Assembly (NCBI RefSeq): GCF_042738955.1
Contig: NZ_JBHYHC010000011.1
Span: forward strand, 57,903 to 121,902
Direction of reading: 5' to 3'
DNA from: Umezawaea sp042738955
GTDB lineage: Bacteria; Actinomycetota; Actinomycetes; Mycobacteriales; Pseudonocardiaceae
DNA length: 64,000 bases
Position numbers and translations under genes: made by a program. Positions within the stretch are counted from its first letter, which is position 1; the number at the start of each line of letters is the position of its first letter. The notes under the pieces were generated by a model. The model had not been told where the DNA came from, searched no databases, and was given only the letters and a program-made list of their open reading frames with translations. Shown here piece by piece: positions 1-8,950 of the stretch.

Positions 1-2
1 CG

Positions 3-185
3 CCCACTACCGCGCTACACACGGCCGTGGCCCAACTGGGCCAGTCGGACTGGTCCGAGATGGTGCACGGTGATGACTCCGCGACTATCCGCTGGTCAGC
101 GACCCCGAGGCCGGACGCCGGGATCGTCGCGCTGGAGATGACCGCCACCGTCGCGTCCACTTCGGTCTGGACGGAGCCCGAGTAA
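3..185 (+). CDS. 3' end of an unidentified protein gene (truncated by window start)
   Basis: The last 60 codons of a forward reading frame enter the window and stop at TAA 183-185. The visible tail (…LHTAVAQLGQSDWSEM… to …SVWTEPE) has G/C-rich third positions like the flanking genes, so it looks coding. I do not recognise a family from this fragment. It precedes the FtsK-type operon by about 140 bases, so it may be a separate transcription unit. Confidence 0.6.
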   Translation, partial: PTTALHTAVAQLGQSDWSEMVHGDDSATIRWSATPRPDAGIVALEMTATVASTSVWTEPE

Positions 186-240
186 GATCAACAGCAAGGT
201 CCGGGCGAGTGAACTCGCAGGTCCACCCGCCTGGCCGATC

Positions 241-297
241 TTGCTTGTGAAGCGTCAAACTTTCGGTACTAATAGGGTGGTCGGTCTACGGCCACCC
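241..297 (+). promoter_or_regulatory. Candidate promoter and leader hairpin of the FtsK-type operon
   Basis: The 140-base gap after the first stop is locally AT-richer. A weak -35-like TTGTGA (245-250) lies 16 bases before TACTAA (267-272). Just downstream GGGTGG (275-280) can pair with CCACCC (292-297), giving a short leader stem about 30 bases before the first start codon. The hairpin could instead end the upstream transcript. Assignment is by inspection only. Confidence 0.3.
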
Positions 298-325
298 GTT
301 GCACTCGGAGAGGGTCGGAGCCGAC

Positions 326-586
326 ATGGCCAGCATCGAAGAGGTCCGTGCCGCGATTGCCCAGGCGATCGAGAAGGCGGGCCAGAGCGCCGCCGCTCTG
401 CAACAGGCAGCCGACCTGGCCGAGGACGCGCAGGCGTTGCTGAGCAGCGCGGTGCAGGGCAGCGCCCAGTCCGACGCCGAGCAGGCCAACGCCCAGTTCG
501 CCGAGGTCATCAACGGCGTCAGCGACCTGCAGAAGCACCTGGGCGCTGGGATTTCCCAGGCCGAGGGCATCAACTCCAGGCTATGA
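326..586 (+). CDS. Small helical protein, first gene of FtsK-type operon
   Basis: An 86-residue acidic, Ala/Gln/Glu-rich protein predicted to be almost entirely alpha-helical (heptad-like runs from residue 5 to 80), with no signal peptide or membrane segment. The start is ATG 326, preceded by GGAG with a 5-base spacer; a TTG 27 bases upstream in frame is less likely. It lies one base upstream of the next gene and shares an operon with an FtsK/SpoIIIE-type ATPase. Size and helical character recall WXG100-like or DUF6244-like small actinobacterial proteins, but no WXG motif is visible and I cannot assign it. It may be a partner or substrate of the ATPase; that is inference from position only. 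Confidence 0.7.
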   Translation: MASIEEVRAAIAQAIEKAGQSAAALQQAADLAEDAQALLSSAVQGSAQSDAEQANAQFAEVINGVSDLQKHLGAGISQAEGINSRL

Positions 587-587
587 C

Positions 588-839
588 GTGACGTCGGTCG
601 CCGAGGTCAAGGTCGCGCTCGAGCAGAGCTGCGAGCACCTGCGGGACGCCTACCGCAGCGTGCACGAGGCCCAGAAGGCGCTGGACGCCGCCGTCGACCT
701 GCTGGTCGAGGCGGGGGCGAACCACCCGGAGTCCTTGCTGCCCGCGGGTTTCGCGGCGGCCAAGGACCGGTTCCCCGACCAGTTGTCGCTGATGGTGAAC
801 AGCCTCGAACTGGTGCAGCGCATAGCGGTGGAGCTGTGA
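588..839 (+). CDS. Small helical protein, second gene of FtsK-type operon
   Basis: An 83-residue, probably all-helical cytoplasmic protein starting at GTG 588, one base after the preceding TGA, and ending one base before the GTG of the ATPase gene. This tight packing implies translational coupling. It has a helix-rich N-terminal half (EVKVALEQSCEHL onward), a PESLLPAGF turn, and a C-terminal helix. It is not obviously homologous to the first small protein, although size and composition are similar. No known family is recognised. The arrangement of two small helical proteins before an FtsK-like ATPase resembles type VII secretion logic (small helical cargo plus EccC-like ATPase), but this is inference. 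Confidence 0.7.
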   Translation: MTSVAEVKVALEQSCEHLRDAYRSVHEAQKALDAAVDLLVEAGANHPESLLPAGFAAAKDRFPDQLSLMVNSLELVQRIAVEL

Positions 840-840
840 C

Positions 841-3612
841 GTGAGCAGGCGGGACGACCGCCGCCGGAAGATAGAGGACTCCTTCGAGGAGTTCCGGCTC
901 TCCGTCGCGGCGGCACTGGGCAACGCCTCGCGCGAGCACCGCGAGCTGGCGGACGAGCGCGCCCGCGACATGTTCGAGGTCATGCTGCGCGGCGAGGGCG
1001 TCGACCGCGCGCTCCAGGACCCGCTGCTCGCCGACGCGCTGGCCAACCCGGCGTTCTCCAGCAGGCTCGCGCGGGCGCTGATGGACCGCGTGGACGCGTT
1101 CCGCGGCTGGTCCGAGCGCGGCCCGGACCAGCTGTCCTCGTTGGTGCAGACCGTTTCCCCCGGTCCGGCGTCGTGGCCGCACGAGTCGTGGCTCGGCGAC
1201 GCGGGCGGCGCCGACGGCGGCACGGTGCCGGAGCTGTGGCGCATCGGCACGGGGGTCGTGCGCAGCGCGCCCGAGCAGCGGCCGTTCCCGGTCGCCGTCC
1301 CCCTGCTGGACCACGCGCACCTGCACATCGCGTCCACCCCCGCCAGCCGCCACCACGCCGACGGCCTGGTGGAGAACCTGCTGCTGCGGGTGCTCAGCTA
1401 CTTCCAGCCCGGTCTGGTCCACGTGCACGTGTGGGACGTCAACCAGCTCACCGGCTCGCTGCCGGGCCTGTACCCGTTGACCCGCGCGGGCCTGCTGACC
1501 GTGCACGACCCCGCGCGGCTGCACGAGCTGCTGGACGAGCTGTCCGACCACATCCGCCGGGTGCACACCAGCGTGCTGGTCGACGGCCACCTGTCGGTGC
1601 GGTCGGTCAGCGGCTCCGGCCGCCGCGCCGAGCCGTGGCGGATCGCGGTGCTGTTCGGCAACCGGCAGGCGCTCAAGGAGGAGCAGCAGCAACAGCTGCA
1701 ACGCGTGGCGCGCAACGGGTTGGCCTGCGGCATCGTGCTGGTGATCGTGGACATCCCGATCACGGTGAACTCCCCCATCGAGACCGTGACGCTGGCCGCG
1801 GACCAGACCGCGACCTGCACCATGACCGGCAAGCATGTGGCCGTGACGCTGGACCCGCCGTTCCCGCGCACGCAGGTGCCGAGGGCGTGCGCGACCATCG
1901 CCGAGAAGCGCGAGGAGCGCCGGTCGCGGTTCGGCACGTTCGGCGACCTGCTGCCCGAGCACCTGTGGATGGAGAGCTCGTCCGCGGGCGTCGTGGCCCC
2001 GATCGGCTACCAGGACGGCGAACCCGTGGCGCTGGGCCTGGGCGACACGTCGCCGCACGCCCTGATCGGCGGGCCGAGCGGGTCGGGCAAGACGAACTTC
2101 CTCTACGCCATGCTCGGCAGCCTGGCCGCCCGGTACTCGCCGGACGAGCTGGAGCTGTACGTCCTGGACTTCAAGGAGGGCGTGTCGTTCGCGCAGTTCG
2201 CGCCGGGCCGCAAGGACCCGAGCTGGCTGCCGCACGCGCGGCTGGTCGGCGTGAACGTGAACACCGACCGCGAGTTCGGCGTGGCGCTGCTGAAGTTCCT
2301 GTCCGACGAGATGCGCAGGCGCGCGGACGCCGCCAAGCAGCACGAGGTCACGAAGCTGGAGCAGCTGCGCGCGGAGGACCCGCGCGGTCGGTGGCCGCGG
2401 ATCGTCGCGGTGATCGACGAGTTCCAGTACCTGTTCGGCGAGCGCGACCACGTGACGCAGCAGGCGACGCAACTGCTGGAGGACGTGGCGCGGCGCGGCC
2501 GGTCGCAGGGCATCCACCTGGTGCTGTGCAGCCAGGACGTGGCGGGCATCGAGGGCTTCTGGGGCAAGTCCGCCATCTTCGAGCAGTTCACCGTCCGGGT
2601 CGCGCTGCCGAAGGCGCGGCGGGTGCTGGCCGAGCCGCAGAACGACGCCGCCGTGGAACTCCCCCGCTGGCACGCGGTCGTGAACCACGAGTCCGGTGTG
2701 CGGCACGGCAACGAGATCGCGCGCATCCCGGACTCCACCAGCAAGGGCACGTTCGACTTCCTCCAGCGGGAGCTGCACCGCCGCCGGAGCCCCGACCTGA
2801 CCGAGCCCATCCTGTTCGACGGCAGCAAGGTCCCCGCCCTGCACGCCGTGGACGACTTCCAGATGCTCACGCCCGGCGACGCCACCCCGACCGTCCTGCT
2901 GGGACAGGTCATCGACGTGGCGGGCAGCGCGGCCAAGGTCCGGCTCGCCCGCACGCCGGGACGCAACATCGCCGTCATCGGCTCGCTGGTGCAGGACGCG
3001 GCGGCCGTGCTCGGCGCGGCGGCGATCTCCCTCGGCAGGCAGAACCTGCCCGGTGAGGCCAGGTTCACCCTGTGCTGCCTGGTCGACGAGGCGGAGACCG
3101 CCGTGCAGAAGCTCGCCAAGCAGCTGTCCACCGAAGGACATACGGTGGACGTCGTGCGGATGGACGGGGCTCGGAAGTTCCTGGACCACACGGCCCAGGG
3201 GCTCACGGACACCATCACCGGCGAGACGACCACGCCTCCCCAGCCGCACTACGTGGTGCTGTACGCCGTCGACGCGGCGCACAGCAGGCTGGAGCAGAAG
3301 GACCCGACGACGCGGGCGTCCGGAGTGGACAGCCTGCGCACGGTCCTCAAGCACGGCCCGGAGAACCGCACGCACGTCCTCGGCTGGTGGCGCGGCGTGC
3401 AGCGGCTCAAGAGCAGCCTCCCCCCCGGCGTCTACGACGACATCGGCGCGTGGGTCGCCTTCGACGTCCAGGGCAAGGAGCTGATCTCGTTCGGTCCGGA
3501 ACAGGTCATGGCGTGGTCCCCGCGCCCGCGCCGCGGCCTGTACTTCGACCGCTTCGAGCATTCCCGTCCGCAGGTGGTCATTCCGTTCGACACGGGGGAG
3601 GACATCCCATGA
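841..3612 (+). CDS. FtsK/SpoIIIE-type ATPase with a second, degenerate P-loop domain
   Basis: A 923-residue ATPase. The central domain carries Walker A GPSGSGKT (residues 411-418), the FtsK-like YVLDFKEG segment after it, and Walker B IVAVIDEF with Asp526/Glu527, followed by an RGRSQGIHLVLCSQ sensor region. The C-terminal third (from about residue 690) looks like another ATPase-type fold whose nucleotide loop is degenerate (GRNIAVIGS, no GKT). The first 380 residues have no recognisable motif, and no transmembrane helix is evident. It therefore resembles the soluble multi-ATPase part of EccC or HerA/FtsK translocases rather than a membrane-anchored FtsK. The start GTG 841 follows the previous stop by one base; the TGA overlaps the next ATG (ATGA). 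The substrate, DNA or protein, cannot be told. Confidence 0.85.
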   Translation: MSRRDDRRRKIEDSFEEFRLSVAAALGNASREHRELADERARDMFEVMLRGEGVDRALQDPLLADALANPAFSSRLARALMDRVDAFRGWSERGPDQLSSLVQTVSPGPASWPHESWLGDAGGADGGTVPELWRIGTGVVRSAPEQRPFPVAVPLLDHAHLHIASTPASRHHADGLVENLLLRVLSYFQPGLVHVHVWDVNQLTGSLPGLYPLTRAGLLTVHDPARLHELLDELSDHIRRVHTSVLVDGHLSVRSVSGSGRRAEPWRIAVLFGNRQALKEEQQQQLQRVARNGLACGIVLVIVDIPITVNSPIETVTLAADQTATCTMTGKHVAVTLDPPFPRTQVPRACATIAEKREERRSRFGTFGDLLPEHLWMESSSAGVVAPIGYQDGEPVALGLGDTSPHALIGGPSGSGKTNFLYAMLGSLAARYSPDELELYVLDFKEGVSFAQFAPGRKDPSWLPHARLVGVNVNTDREFGVALLKFLSDEMRRRADAAKQHEVTKLEQLRAEDPRGRWPRIVAVIDEFQYLFGERDHVTQQATQLLEDVARRGRSQGIHLVLCSQDVAGIEGFWGKSAIFEQFTVRVALPKARRVLAEPQNDAAVELPRWHAVVNHESGVRHGNEIARIPDSTSKGTFDFLQRELHRRRSPDLTEPILFDGSKVPALHAVDDFQMLTPGDATPTVLLGQVIDVAGSAAKVRLARTPGRNIAVIGSLVQDAAAVLGAAAISLGRQNLPGEARFTLCCLVDEAETAVQKLAKQLSTEGHTVDVVRMDGARKFLDHTAQGLTDTITGETTTPPQPHYVVLYAVDAAHSRLEQKDPTTRASGVDSLRTVLKHGPENRTHVLGWWRGVQRLKSSLPPGVYDDIGAWVAFDVQGKELISFGPEQVMAWSPRPRRGLYFDRFEHSRPQVVIPFDTGEDIP

Positions 3613-4067
3613 ACACGCAGTCCAACGGAACGTGCGACGTCCCCGTAGTTCCCCACCAGCGCGTCGGCGACGTGCGGCCGCCCGCGCCGGAGCCCGACGG
3701 GCGGTCGGCCGTCGAGCGGTACAAGGAGATCATCGGCACCGCGGGCGACGCCATCGCGGCCATGCGCGCCAAGGACGACGAGCGGGTGGCCGACCTGGTC
3801 GCCCGGCTCGCCGAGTCGCAGGACCGGATGGCCGAGGTGATCGACCGCGAGAAGGTCGTGAAGCTCGGGGCGGCGCTGCACTGGGAGCAGGCCGTCGAGG
3901 CGCTGTGGGACGAGCGCTGGATGGCGATGAGCCCGATGCCGAGGCCGGACGAGCGGGTGCCCGCGCGGGACCAGCGCGAGTACAACACCGCGATGGACGT
4001 GGCGTTCCAGGCGTTGGAGGAGTCGTTGCAGAAGCGCACGTTGTTGCGGCGCAAGACGAAGGAGTGA
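3609..4067 (+). CDS. Helical protein of unknown function, last gene of FtsK-type operon
   Basis: A 152-residue protein whose ATG (3609) overlaps the ATPase stop by four bases. A polar, Pro-rich N-terminus of about 40 residues precedes a long charged helical segment (residues about 40-100, RYKEIIGTAGDAIAAMRAKD onward) likely to form a coiled coil; the C-terminus is basic (LLRRKTKE). There is no signal peptide or membrane segment. No family was recognised. Strict co-translation with the ATPase suggests it acts with it. It ends 10 bases before the stop codon of the convergent ABC permease gene, and I see no terminator between them. Confidence 0.7.
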   Translation: MNTQSNGTCDVPVVPHQRVGDVRPPAPEPDGRSAVERYKEIIGTAGDAIAAMRAKDDERVADLVARLAESQDRMAEVIDREKVVKLGAALHWEQAVEALWDERWMAMSPMPRPDERVPARDQREYNTAMDVAFQALEESLQKRTLLRRKTKE

Positions 4068-4077
4068 CCGGCGTGGC

Positions 4078-6261
4078 TCAGTCGTCCGAATAGGACGGTG
4101 CGGTCACCCGGCGCAGCAGCGGACCGCAGCAGGCGGCGGCCGCCAGCGCGACCACGAGGCCGAGCGCCATCGGGGCGGCGAGCCACGGCGTGAGCACGAC
4201 GTGGTCGCCCCTGGTCACGGTGGTCAGGCCCGCGCCGACCAGCGCTCCCGCCGCCGTGGCGCCGAGGGTGGCGACCAGGACCGGGAGCACGATCTCCGCG
4301 CGCAAGGCCCTGGTGAGCACCCGGACCGGGGTCCCGGCCGCGACCAGCGCGGTCAGCGTGCGGGCTCGGTCGAGGACCGAGCCCGCCGCGGCGACGGTCG
4401 AGCTGATCGCGCCGAGGGCCGCGGCGATCGCGAGGCCGATGGCGGTGGCGCGCACCAGGTCGCCGCTCAGCGCCGCGCCCTCCAGGTCCGTCTTCCGGTT
4501 GCCCGTGACGGACGCGCCGGGGAACGAGCGCAGCAGGGCCGCGCGGACGGTCTCGCGGGTCGCCGGGTCGGTCACCACGGCGACGGCGGTGGGTTCCGCG
4601 GTCAGGCCGGGGATCAGCGCCGGGTCGATGAACACGTACGAGCGCCCCGAGCCGGGCGGGTACCTGCGGACGGGCAGGTGGGCGGGCACGGTGGACGTGC
4701 CGGTGCTGAGCGACATCCGGGCCCCGCCCGCGAGCCGGTCGGCCTGCCACTCGGGGGCGTAGGCCATCGGCGCGGCCTGGCAGATGCCGTCCGGCATCAC
4801 CGCGAGGACCTTCACGGACTCCTGGCAGGGCGCGATCAGCACCTCCGCGCCCTCCTCGTCGGGGTAGTCGGTCAGGGTCGCGTACCCGGTCACCATCGGC
4901 ACGACCGCGCCGGTGACGCCGTGCCCGGCGAGGTCCGCGCGCAGGGCCGCGACCCCGGCGTTCCCGCCGCCGATGGTCTCGGCGACCAGCACGTCGTCGC
5001 GCCAGGTGCCGTCGCTGAAGGCGATCCGGTCGTCCAGCGAGGGGAACAGGACGAGCGCCAGCGACGCGGTGAACACCGCCAGCACGACCCCCGACGCGCT
5101 CCGGAACGCGGCCTTCGGGTCGTCGCTCAGCCGTCGGCCGGCCAGCAGCGTGGACGGCCTGCGCCACCACCGGACGAAGATCCGGCCGACCAGCGCGGTC
5201 ACCAGGGGTCCGGTCAGCACCAGCGCGAGGGCGACCGCCGCGAGGCCGAGGAGGACCGTGGTGCGGTCGGTGCGCATCCCGAGCAGGAACAACGCCCCCG
5301 CGCCGACGAGCAGCGCGAGCCGCACCGGGCTGGCCGGGCGGCTCGGCGGCCGTCCGACGACGCCGAGCGGCCGGGTGACCACGCGCCGGAGGCCGAGGAC
5401 GGCCGCCACGACCACCAGCACCGGGGCCAGGACCGCGACGAGCGCCACGACGGTCGCGCTCGGGGTGAAGTCGCCGGGCAGCCACGTGCCGCCGTCCCAC
5501 GGGACGCGCGCGGTCAGGTGGCGCAGCGGGATCGAGGCCACCACGCCGAGCGCGCTGCCCGCGACGGCCGCGACGGCGGTCTCGGTGGCGGTCATCGCCA
5601 CGACCTGCCACGGGGTCGCGCCCGCCAGCCGCAGGGCGGCGAGCCTGCGGTCGCGGCGGGCGGCCGTGAGCCGGGCCGCGGAGGCCACCAGCACCAGGCA
5701 CGGCACCGCGAGCACGACCAGTCCGACGCGGGTGAGCAGGTGGAGGAGCCCGTCGCCGGTGTCGACGACGGGGTGGCCGAGCAGGTCCGGACGGGCGGGC
5801 CCGCGCAACGCGCCGGGGTCGTGGCCGACCACCGCGACCAGTTCGTCCGGGTACCCGAGGGCTTCGACGCCGAGCGAGCCGATCACCTTGTCCGCGAACA
5901 GGTCCCCCGTGTCGAGCCTCGCCAACGCCGGTGACAGCAGCACCTCGCCGGGGCCCGGCACGAACGGGATCCCGGCCGCCAGGGCGGTTCCGGGCCGCAG
6001 CGCGGCCACGTCGAACCGCTCCACGAGCCTGCCGCCGACGTCGTCGCGGTTGTGCACCACGACCACGGCGTCCGCGCCGGCCGTGGCGTCCGGAACGCGC
6101 CAGCTCTCCCGCTCGGCACGGGCCCGCAGCGCGTTCGGCGCGGCGAGCAGCCACAGCACCAGCACGACGCCCAGCGCCACCCCGAGCGCGACGAGGACGG
6201 CGGACCACCGGGTGCGGGAGTCGGCGCGCAGCACCCGGAGCGCGAGGCGGACCGGGGTCAC
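4078..6261 (-). CDS. FtsX-type ABC transporter permease
   Basis: A 727-residue membrane protein with an N-terminal membrane segment (about residues 18-42), a large extracytoplasmic domain, and two FtsX-like blocks of three to four helices each (about residues 190-330 and 590-715), the usual layout of duplicated MacB/LolC-type permeases. It is encoded downstream of its ATPase and the GTG start overlaps the ATPase TGA by four bases. The predicted role is mechanotransmission or efflux of a lipid or peptide substrate, not defined by sequence. The neighbouring divergent histidine kinase and response regulator probably control it, as for BceAB-like systems; unlike BceB it has two FtsX blocks. Confidence 0.88.
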   Translation of the reverse strand: MTPVRLALRVLRADSRTRWSAVLVALGVALGVVLVLWLLAAPNALRARAERESWRVPDATAGADAVVVVHNRDDVGGRLVERFDVAALRPGTALAAGIPFVPGPGEVLLSPALARLDTGDLFADKVIGSLGVEALGYPDELVAVVGHDPGALRGPARPDLLGHPVVDTGDGLLHLLTRVGLVVLAVPCLVLVASAARLTAARRDRRLAALRLAGATPWQVVAMTATETAVAAVAGSALGVVASIPLRHLTARVPWDGGTWLPGDFTPSATVVALVAVLAPVLVVVAAVLGLRRVVTRPLGVVGRPPSRPASPVRLALLVGAGALFLLGMRTDRTTVLLGLAAVALALVLTGPLVTALVGRIFVRWWRRPSTLLAGRRLSDDPKAAFRSASGVVLAVFTASLALVLFPSLDDRIAFSDGTWRDDVLVAETIGGGNAGVAALRADLAGHGVTGAVVPMVTGYATLTDYPDEEGAEVLIAPCQESVKVLAVMPDGICQAAPMAYAPEWQADRLAGGARMSLSTGTSTVPAHLPVRRYPPGSGRSYVFIDPALIPGLTAEPTAVAVVTDPATRETVRAALLRSFPGASVTGNRKTDLEGAALSGDLVRATAIGLAIAAALGAISSTVAAAGSVLDRARTLTALVAAGTPVRVLTRALRAEIVLPVLVATLGATAAGALVGAGLTTVTRGDHVVLTPWLAAPMALGLVVALAAAACCGPLLRRVTAPSYSDD

Positions 6262-6947
6262 GCCGCGACCAGCCCGTCCCTCAGCTCCACGACCCGTTCG
6301 GCGCGGGCGGCGACGGCCTGGTCGTGCGTCACGATGACCACGGCCGCCCCGGTCCGCCGCGCCGCGTCCAGCAGCGACGTCACCATCTCCTGGCCGGTGC
6401 GGGTGTCCAGCGCGCCGGTCGGCTCGTCGGCGAACACCACCCGCGGCCGGTGGACGAGCGCGCGGGCGACGGCGACCCGCTGCGCCTGCCCGCCGGACAG
6501 CTCGCCGGGCCGCCGCCGTTCCAGGCCCTCCAGCCCGAGCCTGGCCAGCCAGTCGCGGGCCGCGCCCAGCGCGTCGCCGCGCGGAACGCCCGCCAGCAGC
6601 AGCGGGAGGGCCGCGTTCTCCTCGGCGGTCAGCTCGGCGACCAGCAGACCGGATTGGAACACGAACCCGAACGCCGACCGGCGCAGCAGGCTGCGCTCGG
6701 TCTCGCCGAGGGTGGTGATCGGCTTGCCCGCCAGGAACACCTCGCCGCCGTCCGCGGGCAGCACGCCGGACAGCACGTGCAGCAGGCTGGACTTGCCGGA
6801 GCCGGACGGCCCGACGATCGCGACGACGTCACCCGCCCGCACGGTGATGTCGACCCCGGCCAGCGCGGGCACGTCGCCGTACCGCTTCACCAGGCCGCGG
6901 CCCGCCAGGACCGGGTGGTGGGTCACCTGGCCGTCGAACTCGATCAC
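6258..6947 (-). CDS. ABC transporter ATP-binding protein (MacB/LolD class)
   Basis: A 229-residue ATPase with Walker A GPSGSGKS (46-53), signature LSGGQ (150-154), Walker B VVFADE (170-175) with the ADEPTGALD stretch typical of the LolD/MacB class, and switch His208. The start is GTG 6947, preceded by GAGGAGG with a 5-base gap; a much longer frame upstream is only a read-through on the antisense of the kinase gene. It is the first gene of a two-gene exporter operon with the FtsX permease and divergent from the kinase gene. Confidence 0.92.
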   Translation of the reverse strand: MIEFDGQVTHHPVLAGRGLVKRYGDVPALAGVDITVRAGDVVAIVGPSGSGKSSLLHVLSGVLPADGGEVFLAGKPITTLGETERSLLRRSAFGFVFQSGLLVAELTAEENAALPLLLAGVPRGDALGAARDWLARLGLEGLERRRPGELSGGQAQRVAVARALVHRPRVVFADEPTGALDTRTGQEMVTSLLDAARRTGAAVVIVTHDQAVAARAERVVELRDGLVAA

Positions 6948-7034
6948 CGTCGCCTCCTCGTCGTGCCTGCGGGGCCAGCCTGGCGGGGTGGGGGTGTCCG
7001 GCACTTCGGCCGAGCGGGTCGGCGGTATCGGCCG

Positions 7035-7059
7035 GATGACCGAGACGCGTGATGACCGA
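7035..7059. promoter_or_regulatory. Direct repeat in the exporter/two-component divergent promoter
   Basis: The 147-base gap between the ATPase start and the kinase start contains GATGACCGA at 7035-7043 and again at 7051-7059, a 16-bp period. Tandem half-sites in a divergent promoter are a reasonable candidate binding site for the adjacent NarL-type response regulator. No clear -10/-35 pair was found. Confidence 0.35.
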
Positions 7060-7094
7060 TCGGCTGACGGCGTTCCGCGGTCGCGGGTCGTAGC

Positions 7095-8294
7095 GTGTCC
7101 GGCGTGGACGGACTGCTGGCCCGTGGGCGGGCGTGGACTTACGGCATGTGGCCCGCGGCGGTGGCGCTCGCGGCGGTGCTGGTGTTCGAGGCCGTGCTGC
7201 TGCGCTTCGAGGGCTACCGGGCGATGGCGGCCGTGGCCCCGTCCCTGCTGACCTGCCTGATCGCCGTGGTGGCCGTGCGCAAGCCGGTGGCGGCGGCCAT
7301 GGCGGCGGCGGGCTCGGTGCTGCTCACCACGTGGTGGTCGGGCCTGCTGGACACCTACTCGATGGCCTACTTCAGCCCGCTGTCCCCGGCCGAGACGCTG
7401 GCGTGCCTGATCATCACCGCGCTGGTGGTCCGCCAACGCCCCGGCGAGCAGGCCGCGGTGTCGGTGGCCGTGATGGTCGCCGCCGCCATCCACGCCTCCG
7501 TCACGCGCGACCTCAACGGGTACTGGTACCTCGGCGAACCCGGCGACGTGTTCCCCACGGCGATGCTGCTCGTGCTGGCGATCGGCGCGGGCCTGTACTT
7601 CCGGGCGCGCGACAAGGACCGGGAGCGGTCGATCCGGGTCGCCGTGTCCACGGCGCAGCAGGAGGAGCGGATCGCGCTGGCCCGCGAGCTGCACGACGTG
7701 GTCGCGCACCACGTGACCGGGATCGTGGTGCAGGCGCAGGCGGCGCGGACCGTGGCGGACACCGACCCGCTGGCGGCGCACCGGCTGCTGCCCGGCATCG
7801 AGCGCAGCGGCAGCGAGGCGCTGACGGCCATGCGCCGGCTGGTGGGGACCTTGCGAGAGCAGGGGACGGGGGTCGGGTCGGCCGAGGTGGCGACCACGGA
7901 CCTGGACGCGGACGTGCGGGCGGCCGTGGCGCAGGCGCGCGAGGTCGGCACGCCCGTGGAGCTGACGGTCGACCTGCCGAGGCCGGTGCCGCCGGAGGTG
8001 GCGCGCTCGGTGCTGCGGCTGGTGCAGGAATCCCTGACCAACGTGCAGAAGCACGCCCGCGACGCGACCTCGGTCGTGGTCGAGCTGTCCACTTCGGACG
8101 ACCACGTCCGGCTGCGGGTGCACGACGACGGCACGGGTCTGCCTGGCGAGCCGGTGGGCGGGTCCGGCGGCTACGGTCTGATCGGCATGCGGGAACGGGT
8201 GGAGCTGCTCGGCGGCCTGTTCTCCGCCGGACCCACCGGGGTCCGCGGGTGGCAGGTGCTGGCGGAGTTGCCGGTCAAGGGGGGCGCACGATGA
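7095..8294 (+). CDS. Sensor histidine kinase (NarL-type system, HisKA_3)
   Basis: A 399-residue kinase with five or six membrane helices in the first 175 residues, a short linker, the HisKA_3 dimerisation box ARELHDVVAHH (phosphoacceptor His200) and a C-terminal HATPase domain (N box ESLTNVQKHA, G boxes DDGTGLPG and GGYGLIGMRERV). There is no large extracytoplasmic sensor, so it probably senses within or at the membrane or through its partner transporter. The start GTG 7095 has an alternative GTG at 7104 in frame; neither has an obvious Shine-Dalgarno. Its stop overlaps the regulator ATG (ATGA). Confidence 0.92.
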   Translation: MSGVDGLLARGRAWTYGMWPAAVALAAVLVFEAVLLRFEGYRAMAAVAPSLLTCLIAVVAVRKPVAAAMAAAGSVLLTTWWSGLLDTYSMAYFSPLSPAETLACLIITALVVRQRPGEQAAVSVAVMVAAAIHASVTRDLNGYWYLGEPGDVFPTAMLLVLAIGAGLYFRARDKDRERSIRVAVSTAQQEERIALARELHDVVAHHVTGIVVQAQAARTVADTDPLAAHRLLPGIERSGSEALTAMRRLVGTLREQGTGVGSAEVATTDLDADVRAAVAQAREVGTPVELTVDLPRPVPPEVARSVLRLVQESLTNVQKHARDATSVVVELSTSDDHVRLRVHDDGTGLPGEPVGGSGGYGLIGMRERVELLGGLFSAGPTGVRGWQVLAELPVKGGAR

Positions 8295-8938
8295 CGATCC
8301 GGGTCCTGATCGCCGACGACCAGGAGATGGTGCGGATCGGGTTCCGGATGATCCTGGAGCACCAGCCGGACATCGAGGTGGTCGCGGACGTGCCGGACGG
8401 CGTCTCGGCCGTCGCGAAGGCGCGGGAGCTGCGCCCGGACGTGTGCCTGCTGGACATCCGGATGCCCGGCCTCGACGGCCTGGAGGTGACCCGCAAGCTC
8501 ACCGGCCCCGGCGTGGTCGACCCGATCAAGGTCGTCGTGGTGACCACGTTCGACCTGGACGAGTACGTGCACACGGCGTTGAGCAGCGGCGCGAGCGGGT
8601 TCCTGCTGAAGGACGCGGGCCCGGCGCTGCTGGTCGAGGCGGTGCGGGCGGCGGTGCGCGGCGACGCGCTGATCTCGCCGCAGATCACCGTCCGGATGCT
8701 GTCGCACTTCACCCAGCCCGGCCCGACGGCGGACCGCCCGACCGAGCACCTCACCGAGCGCGAGCTGGACGTCGTGCGCGAGGTCGCGAAGGGCTCCACG
8801 AACGCCGAGATCGGCGCGGCGCTGTTCCTCTCGCTGTCCACGGTCAAGACGCACCTCGCGTCCGTGCAGGGCAAGCTGGGGGCCCGCAACCGCGTGGAGA
8901 TCGCGTCGTGGGCTTGGCGTTCGGGGCTGCTCTCCTGA
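8291..8938 (+). CDS. NarL/FixJ-family response regulator
   Basis: A 215-residue regulator with an N-terminal receiver (acidic pocket Asp9/Asp10, phosphoacceptor Asp55 in CLLDIRMPG, conserved Thr and Lys in VVTTFDLDEYV and FLLKDAG) and a C-terminal LuxR-type helix-turn-helix (LTERELDVVREVAKG… STVKTHLASV…). Translationally coupled to the kinase. The likely target is the divergent exporter operon and its own promoter; this follows from gene order, not from a demonstrated site. Confidence 0.93.
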   Translation: MTIRVLIADDQEMVRIGFRMILEHQPDIEVVADVPDGVSAVAKARELRPDVCLLDIRMPGLDGLEVTRKLTGPGVVDPIKVVVVTTFDLDEYVHTALSSGASGFLLKDAGPALLVEAVRAAVRGDALISPQITVRMLSHFTQPGPTADRPTEHLTERELDVVREVAKGSTNAEIGAALFLSLSTVKTHLASVQGKLGARNRVEIASWAWRSGLLS

Positions 8939-8950
8939 TCTGATGCGGGT

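Noticed and set aside
607..3561. 984-residue minus-strand frame opposite the FtsK-type ATPase
   Set aside because: It is an antisense shadow in high-GC DNA; the composition is Arg/His/Val/Leu-rich with no motifs, and the plus-strand gene has clear ATPase motifs.
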